Shown here: in pieces, positions 45,968 through 55,553 of the stretch | How positions within the stretch are numbered: position 1 is the first letter of the stretch | Layout of the letters: each line of letters opens with the position of its first letter | NCBI GenBank assembly: GCA_030411725.1 | Contig: MU839841.1 | Coordinates: 372,001 to 436,000 of the forward strand | Source: Echria macrotheca | Lineage: Eukaryota; Ascomycota; Sordariomycetes; Sordariales; Schizotheciaceae | Direction of reading: 5' to 3' | DNA length: 64,000 bases | Made by a program: the position numbers and the translations under genes | The notes under the pieces: generated by a model | What the model was told of the DNA's origin: nothing | The model's database searches: none | Seen by the model: only the letters and a program-made list of their open reading frames with translations

Positions 45968-46744
45968 TTATTTGACATAGGTCTGGAGGCTCTCGAGAAC
46001 CTGAAACGTATTGTTAGTGAATGAATCGTAACTGGGGGGTAGATACCCACCTCAAGCTCAATTTTGGCCTCGGCAATATCCTGCTCGCTACCACTGCCGT
46101 TCGCAACCTTCTGTGCCTCTGCGATTTGCGATCGGATAGCATCGGCGCTAAAGTCCTCCAGCGCGTAACCCTCGACCGCGTTGATGCTGAGCACCGAATT
46201 CGGCTGGACAACGGCGAAGCCGCCGGACACTGGGCACGATTCATAAGCCATCTCGACGACATCTATCTTGGGGATTCCGACGTACAGAAGAACTGCTTGG
46301 TGGCGCCGCTCTCCTCGATGACCTCGACCAAGCCGGGCTTGAGCTGCTCAATCGACGGCACGTGGTGAGCCAGAACACCCATCTCTCCGGACTCGGCCGC
46401 CATGTTGACCTGGACGACGTCCTGCGACTTGTAGATGGACTGGACGCGGGAATTATTCGTTAGCGACTCCTCGGTTCCGCGCCGGCACACCGCCTGCCTC
46501 CTCGAGCTCGATTCCGCCGCGCCCTATCCCAATAGCCAAAGAACCGGTCCGAGTCATACCTGATGGGGGAGCGACAAGCTGAGCTTGATCTGTCTGTCGG
46601 GTTAGAGCCATTTAGCACACTGATCGGGGAGCTCCGGCTTGCCTTGTCGTTCACGGCCTCAGCATAGCCTCTCCGCTGCACGGGCATACGGAGAGCTGCA
46701 GGGCGAGCTCGGAGAGCCGCGCGGGCGACGCGGAGGGTATTCAT
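45968..46744 (-). CDS. ATP16: Mitochondrial F1-ATP synthase delta subunit
   Basis: Five exons, 46643-46744, 46560-46589, 46286-46439, 46051-46229 and 45968-46000, give 165 residues, the expected length. The protein is part of the central stalk of F1 (bacterial epsilon homologue), coupling rotation to catalysis. The N terminus (MNTLRVARAALRARPAAL then QRRGYAEA) is a typical matrix presequence. The mature part reads IKLSLSLPHQSIYKSQDVVQ, then SGEMGVLAHHVPSIEQLKPG and GGFAVVQPNSVLSINAVEG, and ends VLESLQTYVK. The first intron (53 nt, 46590-46642) has a GC donor (AAG/GCAAGC) with a CTAAC branch site; no GT donor would keep the conserved DK-IKLS junction. Exon 2 is 30 nt. The other introns are 120, 56 and 50 nt. 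Confidence 0.95.
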
Positions 46745-49700
46745 GATGGATTGCGGTGTCAATTGCGGTAGGCGTCGTCAACGTCACGTCGTCCTCGACT
46801 GCGCAGATTTGGCTACAAAGCCTCGACTTCGCTTAGCCGGGGCCCGGGCGTTGCGAGATGCGGAAAAATACTTCTGCCGCTTCCTTGTTCGGATGGTGTC
46901 GGAACAGCCTCAGCAGGCCCAGATGTGGCGGGTGGGGATCAGCCACAATCTGGACGCGCACGTGACCGATAGGTATTCCAAAGGAAATTGCTTGGCAGTT
47001 TGGCAGTTTACGCCCTCCTTCGCTGAAATCCCATCTCCCATCTTCCATCTCCCATCTGATCAAATTCTAGGATATGACTCCGATGCTCCGCTGCAGACCA
47101 AGCACCTCGCAGACATGGTCGGGTCTCATGTTCTGGGTCAATCTCAAAATTTCTTCATGCAGCCAAACTTGTGGGCGGTTTGGCGGTGTGGTGGAACGCC
47201 AGTTCGATTTATTACCTGAAGTTTACAACTGACTTGGACAGCATGCAGAATGTGTATTCCCGGAATGCCCGACCCGAGGGCCGCAACCCAGCTCCGTGAT
47301 ACCACACCAGAGCTGGACTGTTAATCCCTCACTTCTACTGTCCTGCCAGCCTGCGTACAGCTGGCTGCAGAGTGGAATGCGTATTGAACCTCCGTCGCAA
47401 CTGGCCAAAACGCCCTCGACATGCTCAGCGCCCGAGGCTGCGAGCACCGGGGCAACAGACGCTATTGGTGCCATCCCCTCCAATCCAAGGGCAAGAAACC
47501 CCCGAGGCATACAGCATACAGGTCGTGCTAGGGTCTTCCATGCGAGAGACCCAAGACGATGGGGAAATCTAGTTTCAAGATGAGCACAGCAGAAAGCACC
47601 ATGCAAATCCTCGACGATCCACGGCCGATGCCCGTCTTCGGCGACGGATAAAAGGGGCCTTGGACTTGGACTTCAACAGTGTGTATCGCCTCTGCCAGTG
47701 CCGGTTGGGTAGCTTCGGGCGTCGATATGCGCAGGCCACGCGCCTCGGCCAAGACGACCAAGTAAGAACCCAGATCATCCGACCCATAGAGTCGTCTGAT
47801 CATGTCGTCCCCGTCGAGTCTGAGGAGAGACGACGAGTGTGAGTCGTGAGAATCAACAATCTCCACAAGCCCGGGGGACACATGAGAGCGCGAGCTACGT
47901 TAGAAACCTGCTGGAAAGCGGGGATGTCTTCTGGTCCTCACCGCCGCCACTGACTGATCAGATTTAGATGCCGTCAACGTGACTGGAGCTGACAGCGACA
48001 TATCACACCATATCGCATTTCCCATGCGAGTCTCACTAGGAGCAGATGGACCTGTGTGGCACATCAGGAAAATGTCCGTCCGTTCGAGGCTACGCCGGGA
48101 AGGGTCTTCGGGTTACCTCTTTGATCGACAGGCTCAGAGACAAACGCGTGCCCGGTACGATGCCGCCGATGCGGGGTCGGTCGACGTCTCAGACAATGTT
48201 TTCGGCGTGGGGTTCGACGAGCCGGAAACGAGGACCCCGAATACCCTGCAGAGGTCTGTTGATCCTTTCATAACCCCGCCAAACATCGCCGGCGGCTTCG
48301 CGCGAGGTCCTTTGCGGTTGGAGATGGACACGGCTTGTGCTGTTCACTGCCTGAAACCATTGAATAATTATGTCAAGCTGCCACAGCTTCGCGAATCGGA
48401 GACCAACCCCAGCGAGCGGCGGCTTGGCAGGGTGAAGATGGTCGCACTGCATCCCACGCCGCTTGGATGGTGGGAGACGCGCACATGTTTGTTGGTCGTA
48501 ACCATCAGGTTGACCAGCGAGCAGAAAAGGCGGGGTGAACAGCGGCTCGAGAGCGGGTTAAGATTGCTTCGCGGTCCTCTAGAGTCGCAACCGTCGAGTC
48601 GAAAGCTGCGGGGGCGGGACTCTCGTTTGGCTAGTGCTGCGACGGTGCATTACCAATGCAAGCTTGAGTGGAGGAGACAAGAAACGGTGAGCATCTCTGG
48701 CGTCCAACCTTCTCGAATTGGGGAGCTGTTCGCATCAGCAAATTTGCCCAGGTGCGTGGCTCGATAGGAAAGACTCGGATTCCGTGAAGCGTTTCGCGGT
48801 GGACTGCAAGCCTCACATGCGGGCCGGCTCTTCGTGGAATGGTGTTCGCGCTGGCCAATCCGCAACCCTGCAGGCAATCCTTCTCGAGGCGGTGGAGAAG
48901 ACCGGGCTTGTCAAAGCCTATCGAGATCTCCCGGCTGGGCGGACGGGAATCGGCATCTGTCGCGTTTCGCGTGTTCATCACGGGTCGAGGCGTCTATGAC
49001 AAAGAAAGCCGCTTTTTGTAAACGGGATCCGTTGGGACAATGCTTCCAGAAGAGACGAGAGATCATGAGCTTCTCTGGCCGGAATATTGAGTAATTGATG
49101 GGTGATATCCCGTCCGGGGTCGAGGCGGTGGACTCCTTAGTAACCTCTCCGACTTTTCGTTCTTCCACCACCGAGGCGATCCATTTTGCCAATAAAGCGT
49201 GCTGCTAGCTCGCCTCTCGGCCTTCAAGTTAGTGGGCCGGAATAGCAGCAAGTGCCACTGCATTGTCTGGCGAAATGTCGACTGGACTGATCCGTTGGCT
49301 GGTGGAGCACGATGTGAACAAAGCCAACCGGGCTGCTTCTCGAGCCTACCGCTAGCAGAGGAGAGAAACCCAAGAACTCGACAAAGCGGTGCGCCCAGGA
49401 AGAAGACGGGTGACCGGACGCATCAGCTGTCAACTTATTTGAGATGTTTGTTCGCTGTTCAACGTTGCTCGACGTAGCCCGGGTTTCTTCCGGCTGGGCT
49501 TGCAGAGGTAGGGCAGACCAAAGTTTGTGTCGGCTGTGGTCCCGAGAGAAAGGAATAGCCCGAAGGTCTCGTTACCTCTTTATGTCGTACAGTTCAGAGC
49601 CTAAGCAACTCCAGCTTATTAACCTGGAAAGAATACATAAAAACCACCAACAAGGGCGGCTTTCTCGAAGACGCCGATCTCGAATCTCAGCGTGTCGTGT

Positions 49701-50770
49701 CTGCAGGGGCTCGGTTGGCTAACAACAAAAACCTGGTGCCAGTGGCAGCACTTGCGACTTCGCACCGTAAGCATCCCTCACTCCGTTTCTTTACCGTGTT
49801 GACCCCACCACCCTTTCCAATTCGCCATCGCACATTTTCCCCCGAGGAATTTTGATTCCGCGGAATTTCTCGTTCGTTGCCAATGACCCAGGCGAATTTT
49901 GCGCGCGGGCGCCACTTGCCCGTTTTCTACGTAACGCTGGCGAACGGCTGGAGTTCGTGCCAGTGAAAGTGAGACGCACATCCCGCGCAGTCCACTCCGC
50001 CCAGTCTCGCCATCCCACCTACTAAACTTAGTCCCGAAGGGTCCCCTCACAGTGCGCCAACTGCGAGCCCTCGCCCCTCCCATTCAAACACAGGCCCGGT
50101 CCCCTCCCATCCCGGCACGGCCCCATTTTCAATCTCGACCACCTTCCTTTGAATTGCTCCGCCAGCCTCAAAACCTGATATTTTGCCGCTTCTCCCAGGC
50201 ACTCCTGCTGATTGTTTTTCCTTGCCCTGCGAACAGTTCCTGCTGCCATTCTTCGTGCGGCCCACAACTCTCAATTTCCACTGGCGGGCTGGCTCCGGTC
50301 ATTGCCCGTCGTGCCGCTCCTGTTACCTTGACTGCTTTTCCTGTCACTTCGACGTCATCCGACCTTGGTATCGGCGACGACCAACACGTCCCTTCGTGTC
50401 TCACATTTCAGCGGCCTGTCAGCTGTCAGGCGCGCAGATCGAGTTGCGTGAAAACCGCCTCATCAACAGCAACCCAGCCCTACGCACTCGCACTCAGCCA
50501 GCGATGGCTCTCCGGTTATAGCGATTCTGTCCCTAGGGACACGACCTTTTACGCCTCTTTGAGGCCGAGGAACGGAACTGCAAACATTGTTTGCAGGTTC
50601 GGGTTTTGTTTATTCTGACAAAACCCCTATCGACTTCTCAAGCAAACCTCCTCTCGGGGGTCGAGGGATCTTGGACTGCCTTCGCCTTCGCCTTCGCGCT
50701 TAACCGATCAGCTCTGCGGAAACGACTGGTTCAGCACACCGCTCTCGGAAACACTTACTAGTCTGTAGAT
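46745..50770. other. 4 kb region without a supported gene; possible decayed coding sequence
   Basis: It holds the ATP16 promoter at one end and probably a long leader and promoter of the DUF2457-like gene at the other (49.7-50.77 kb, pyrimidine-rich). Between 47.5 and 49.2 kb several stretches read like protein on the minus strand but are broken by stops and frame changes, and a 262-codon plus-strand frame at 47979-48767 overlaps them. None matches a family I know, so a degraded gene is possible but not shown. Confidence 0.45.
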
Positions 50771-52981
50771 ATGGACAGACACGCCCCTCATGATTACGCG
50801 ACGACCAACGTCCTTGCCTGGACGGCGACTCAAACCGCCAATGTGGAGCCATCGACTGAGGATGATGCCGGTGCAGACGCGGACGAGCCGCCGGACTGTA
50901 GACGTTCAATGGCGCCATCTTCCAAACAGTTTCAACGTGCCCCGATTCACCGCGGCAGCGAACATCACGAATCCCTTCTGACCAAAGCTCTGCAAAGTCA
51001 CTCGGACGAGGAAGCGAGCTCGACCCAGAAAGCTAGGAGACGGCGGTCCATCACCAGCAATTTCAGCCTGTCCTCGGCAGCGGATCTCACTTGCGATACA
51101 GGCTTTACCACGCCTGCTCGTACCAACTCGCCGAGCCCACGGTTATCTGAAGTCGGTTTCGTCCCTCTCGTCACAGTCACGCATAATGGAAGGACAGTCT
51201 TGCCCGCAAAGACGAGCAATGTTCAGAACGGCAGCATTGCAAGAGGCACACAGCAGCTGAAGGATCCTGCAATCCAGGCACTCGAGAAGAAACGGTGCAT
51301 TTCGTTTGCCTGTGCTGCGAAGCCGAAGACTGATGACAAGGCCTCAATGCCGCCGCCTCCCAAACCGGTAACGTCCGGCGAGCAAAAAGATGTGTCGAAG
51401 AAACCAACCATCAAGTTTGCCTGTCCTTCGCGAATCCCGGAGAAGATCAAGGCTCCGGCGCAGGTGGAGGCTCCCGTCGTAACTCCAAAACCGTCGTCGA
51501 CGGTCGTTGGTCTAAGCGGCCGGTCACCACGGCCAACGGTGACCCGGAAGCTATCTCAGAGTCCTGCTCCAATTCGTTCCAAGAAATGGCTCACCGCCGA
51601 TTCCAAAGACCTCGAGAGCGAAGGTTCTCGCTTTCATGAATTTGCAAGCGACGAACGCAAGGAGGACGATTGGATACTCCGCGATGACCCGTCTTCGAAA
51701 CCCAAGATGACGGTCAACGATACGTTGCAGAAGGAGAACGCGATTCGAAAGCTAGGGAAAGAGGCCGAAGAGGAAGCGGACCAAGAGGAAGAGGACGAGG
51801 AGAACGACGATGAGCTAGGGGATGATGAGGAGAATTTCGAGGATGAAGAAGACGAGGATGAGGCAGAGGAAGAGGAGGAGGAAGTGGACGAGGACGAGGA
51901 GAATGAGGAACATTCCAAGCGTGGGTGGGATGATGAGGCCTCGGATGGGTACAAGACCGACAACGAGGTCGGCTTTGCAGACTCGGAGGAGGAAGATGAC
52001 GGCCTCGTCCTCTGGACCGCTCTCGGCGATGGCCACCGTTCGCTGTCTGGCGCCACAACTGTTTATCGTCGCCCATCCGCCGGTCACCATTCCGACTCGT
52101 CGGATGCGTCCACGAGGGTAACGCGGACGAGGAAGCGTGAGAAGAGGGTTGCGATCCGGCCGAGCACACCAGAGCTACCCGATAGCACCGATTTTGTCTG
52201 TGGCACTCTAGACGAGGACAGGCCGTTGGAAGAGGCCTACATTTCACATCTTGCCGCTCGGAAGCTTGGCAAGATTCACGTCATCCCTCAGGATATCGAC
52301 CCCAGCTTCCCCACCTCGGAACCTGAGGACGAGGCCGAGGATTTGTATAAACGCGGACAAGAAAGCGAAGAGCATGTGTGGCTGCATGGGGAACTTGAGG
52401 ACATTGACCAGGATCGTGACCGCAAGGGGCGGAGAAGGAAGGCGGACAAATCCCCGTTAAGAAGGATGCGCTCGCCTCCTCCGAAGCGACTCCATTCTCC
52501 GCCGCCTAAGCCCCGTGGGCGGTCTCCCCGAAAACTCTTTGAGCAGCACTCTCCCCGGAGACTCAAGTCGCCGCCTCCGGCCGGGACGGTGTTACGGTCA
52601 CCGGCAGCATCGCCCGTGCAGCTGGAAGAAGACACTAGGTTCAAGTCGCTGGCATTCCGTCCCGGTCTCACGTATACCAAGTCGCTTCCCAGAGGCCCCG
52701 TCCTCTTCGCACACTTGAGACCGGGTCACCGTCGATCGCGAGGCAGTACGGTCACGGCGAAAGAAGGACATATCCGCGGAGCCATCGACATCGTCAAGGG
52801 GCTCGAGCAGAAGAGACAACGTCGGAGAGAGAAGTTTTACCAGAAATACTGCACGCGGGCTCGGAAGGAGAAGGCGCAAACCAAGCGACCTCCTCCCGGC
52901 CAAGGCGCAGAGCGTATGAGAGAAGTGGGCCTCATCATGGCGGGAAAGATCGGGCAGGGTAACTTTGTGCTATCGGTCTGA
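50771..52981 (+). CDS. Acidic, low-complexity fungal protein (DUF2457-like)
   Basis: A single open frame of 736 residues with no intron. The layout is an Ala/Ser-rich N terminus, then a part with two similar Cys-containing motifs (KKRCISFACAAKP and KPTIKFACPSRIPEK). An intensely acidic run lies at about 332-385 (mostly Glu and Asp), followed by DEASDGYKTDNEVGFADSEE. After it come TPELPDSTDFVCGTLDEDRP and LEEAYISHLAARKLGKIHVI. The C terminus is basic with SPPPKR/SPPPAG-type repeats at about 566-603, followed by HIRGAIDIVKGLEQKRQRRR. This pattern fits the fungal DUF2457 proteins as I remember them; their function is unknown. Charged tails suggest a nuclear location, which is an inference. Confidence 0.75.
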   Translation: MDRHAPHDYATTNVLAWTATQTANVEPSTEDDAGADADEPPDCRRSMAPSSKQFQRAPIHRGSEHHESLLTKALQSHSDEEASSTQKARRRRSITSNFSLSSAADLTCDTGFTTPARTNSPSPRLSEVGFVPLVTVTHNGRTVLPAKTSNVQNGSIARGTQQLKDPAIQALEKKRCISFACAAKPKTDDKASMPPPPKPVTSGEQKDVSKKPTIKFACPSRIPEKIKAPAQVEAPVVTPKPSSTVVGLSGRSPRPTVTRKLSQSPAPIRSKKWLTADSKDLESEGSRFHEFASDERKEDDWILRDDPSSKPKMTVNDTLQKENAIRKLGKEAEEEADQEEEDEENDDELGDDEENFEDEEDEDEAEEEEEEVDEDEENEEHSKRGWDDEASDGYKTDNEVGFADSEEEDDGLVLWTALGDGHRSLSGATTVYRRPSAGHHSDSSDASTRVTRTRKREKRVAIRPSTPELPDSTDFVCGTLDEDRPLEEAYISHLAARKLGKIHVIPQDIDPSFPTSEPEDEAEDLYKRGQESEEHVWLHGELEDIDQDRDRKGRRRKADKSPLRRMRSPPPKRLHSPPPKPRGRSPRKLFEQHSPRRLKSPPPAGTVLRSPAASPVQLEEDTRFKSLAFRPGLTYTKSLPRGPVLFAHLRPGHRRSRGSTVTAKEGHIRGAIDIVKGLEQKRQRRREKFYQKYCTRARKEKAQTKRPPPGQGAERMREVGLIMAGKIGQGNFVLSV

Positions 52982-53830
52982 AATGGGAGGCAAATCTGAT
53001 CAGCATCATCAACGGACGCATAGGGGGAACACTGCATATTTGGTATGGGCGGCACTCATGATTAACGCGCACCACTATCTACTAGTATTCTGTTGGCGGC
53101 GGCGTACATAACCGGAGCCTATTTATTCCTTTGTAATCATCTATTGGGCTCCTTTTTGTGTCTGGTTCTGACAAGCACTTGGGCAGCTGGTTGGACTGCT
53201 GAGCCTTGGGAGGCAGGTTCTGCGAAGCTTTCGGCGCTTTCTTCTGTACATAGCACGATGCCGATTATTAGCCGTCAAAGAGAAATTGCATGTCTTCATG
53301 TCTGGGATCTAGCGTGTCAATGGGGATTTGCCACCTGGCATTCTGCTCGTGCACCGTGGCTTCTCATGGGATCATGTGGTCCGGACAAAGTTTGGGGAAA
53401 GGTTTCTTGATTCCTTTGTTGACTCAGTGCTGGTATCAAGTTTGACAGATTCACCCTAAGAAATGCTATTTTCGAAGAGACGCAAGGCTACAAAGTCCTT
53501 CCCGGCCGAATCAGACGGGCAAACCGGTGTCTTTTACCGCGCCGTTCTTTTCTCGCCCGAAGGCTGACTTGCATGTCCGGCTGTAGGTCACGTGGTCTGG
53601 GCCTTGTTTCCAAGGCAGCAACGCGATCAAGGTGTGGTGGTCTGGGCGCGGGTCTAATTCCTGCTGGTGCAAGTTGTCGAATGTCCATGAACTGTTTGCT
53701 GGCCTTCGCGCAACCGCAGCTATAAAACTCGGCCGATCGAACCCTATCCGTCCCCTCTGCAAAGGCTGCTCAGCAACGCATCGTCTGCCGGATCACAACA
53801 CATCTACGATCGAGAGACGAATTATTCGCC
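52982..53830. other. Intergenic region between the DUF2457-like gene and SAR1
   Basis: 849 bp with no supported gene. The second half (53.6-53.83 kb) is probably the SAR1 promoter and leader, including a TATAAAA-like run near 53720. Confidence 0.55.
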
Positions 53831-54653
53831 ATGTGGATCATCAACTGGTGTATGTTTCCTGCCGTTCTTTCTGTCGCTCTGTGGTCGCGAGGACAATGCT
53901 GACAACAGGCTATACAGTCTACGACGTCCTGTCGTCGCTCGGCCTGCTCAACAAGCACGCCAAGCTCCTGTTCCTCGGACTCGACAATGCCGGCAAGACG
54001 ACGCTGCTACACATGCTCAAGAACGACCGCGTCGCCATCTTGCAGCCGACGCTGCATCCCAGTGAGTGGTTCCGACAGACGTGTCCACAACGGAGGCGGG
54101 CAGAGGAATATTAGGGTCCGAGGCTGACGACGAGTCTGATTGAACCGCTCTAGCTTCCGAGGAGCTTGCCATTGGCAACGTGAGGTTTACCACGTTTGAT
54201 CTGGGTGGTCACGCGCAAGGTGCGTTTATATTTTCTATTCCCAACCGGAGTGGCGAACGGGGATGGCCGCAATGGATATCTACTGCATACTGACATGTTT
54301 GGACGTGTCTAGCTCGCCGTCTTTGGAAGGACTACTTCCCCGAGGTTAACGGCATCGTCTTCCTCGTCGACGCCAAGGATCACGAGCGGTTCCCCGAGGC
54401 CAAGGCCGAACTCGACGCGCTCCTGGCCATGGAGGAGCTCTCCAAGGTGCCGTTTGTGGTGCTGGGCAACAAGATCGACCACCCCGACGCCGTGTCGGAG
54501 GACGAGCTCCGCCACCAGCTCGGCATGTACCAGACGACGGGCAAGGGCAAGGTTCCGCTCGAGGGCATCCGGCCCATCGAGGTGTTTATGTGCTCGGTGG
54601 TGATGAGGCAGGGCTACGGTGAGGGTATCCGGTGGCTGTCGCAGTACGTCTAG
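53831..54653 (+). CDS. SAR1: Small GTPase SAR1 (COPII coat assembly)
   Basis: Four exons, 53831-53849, 53918-54061, 54154-54219 and 54313-54653, give 189 residues, the family length. Sar1 recruits Sec23/24 and starts COPII vesicle formation at the ER. The first exon encodes only MWIINW plus one base of the next Phe, i.e. the amphipathic membrane-inserting N terminus (MWIINWFYDVLSSLG). G1 GLDNAGKTT is at 27-35. TLHPTSEELAIGNVRFTTFD holds the switch I threonine region. DLGGHAQARRLW is G3, NKIDHPDAVSEDEL is G4, and the protein ends YGEGIRWLSQYV. Intron phases close exactly. GTATGT, GTGAGT and GTGCGT donors are used. Confidence 0.97.
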
Positions 54654-55553
54654 TGGCGGGGTGCGAGGCGGGGTTAGCATTGTATTGTACGGGTTAGACG
54701 AGAGGGTTCATAGACGCCTTTTTGCCGAGGATGTGAGGGAACGTTGCTCTTGTTGGGACTTTGCAGATTGGTCACGACGCGGGCACGGAGAGCCTGGTGT
54801 TTGGGGAGACGATAGTCTGCACTACGACATGATATGACTTGACATTATACCTCTTGATTGTTTTATTTTTGTGTATATGGCTTAATTATGTGAAACCATG
54901 GGGGTTTGTGCGGGTCTAATATTCCAAGTCTAAGATGTCACTGTGGATTTGGACGGCGGACGCGTGTTGCGCGTGGCAATAGCCAGATGGTTGGAGCTGA
55001 GAACCTTTCCGGTACTGCTAACCGGCCGAAGAGGCACGTTTTTGATGCAGCGCGGAGCATATTAGGTCGAGACTAAACGTTTATTTAAGAGGTCCTCTTT
55101 TAATGGTGTGATGAAATAATTTAGGCTTCGGCAAGTATTGTCACGGGCTCGTAGGTAACAAAGTGTTGAGACGCTGTTAGGTTAGTGGCCATGAGTGGAT
55201 GCTGGTACAGTTTAGTTAAAGCACTGTAACTAACGTTAGTAAATGCTCCGGGGCTCTTGGCCGACAGCTAGGGTCCCCGTTTGCCTCGGTGGAAGGTAAT
55301 TTGCTGGGCAGGTGGCCGACCGACGTCATTCCGAGGCTGAATGAATCGCCGTCGCAACATGCCACGGTAAACTCTCAGCTCCCTCCAAACATGCCACCAG
55401 CCTCACGCAACCCGATCAACCGATCAACCGATGCACATCCCGTGATACCGTCCCTCCTCGCTTGCTTTTATGCGCCGGCGCCCATCTGGCCATGCGGAAG
55501 CTGGCCTCTGACCAAATAACTCTTCGAGCGAATTAATTCCGTCAAGGCCCATC
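54654..55553. other. Intergenic region between SAR1 and the patatin-like lipase gene
   Basis: 900 bp with no supported gene. The first part is SAR1 3' UTR (AT-rich around 54840-54890). The last 200 bp before 55554 is probably the lipase leader. Confidence 0.55.

Noticed and set aside
47528..47881. GPFYPSPKT motif reminiscent of intradiol dioxygenases
   Set aside because: The tyrosine/histidine iron ligands and the rest of the fold are absent on either side. A single short match is not enough.
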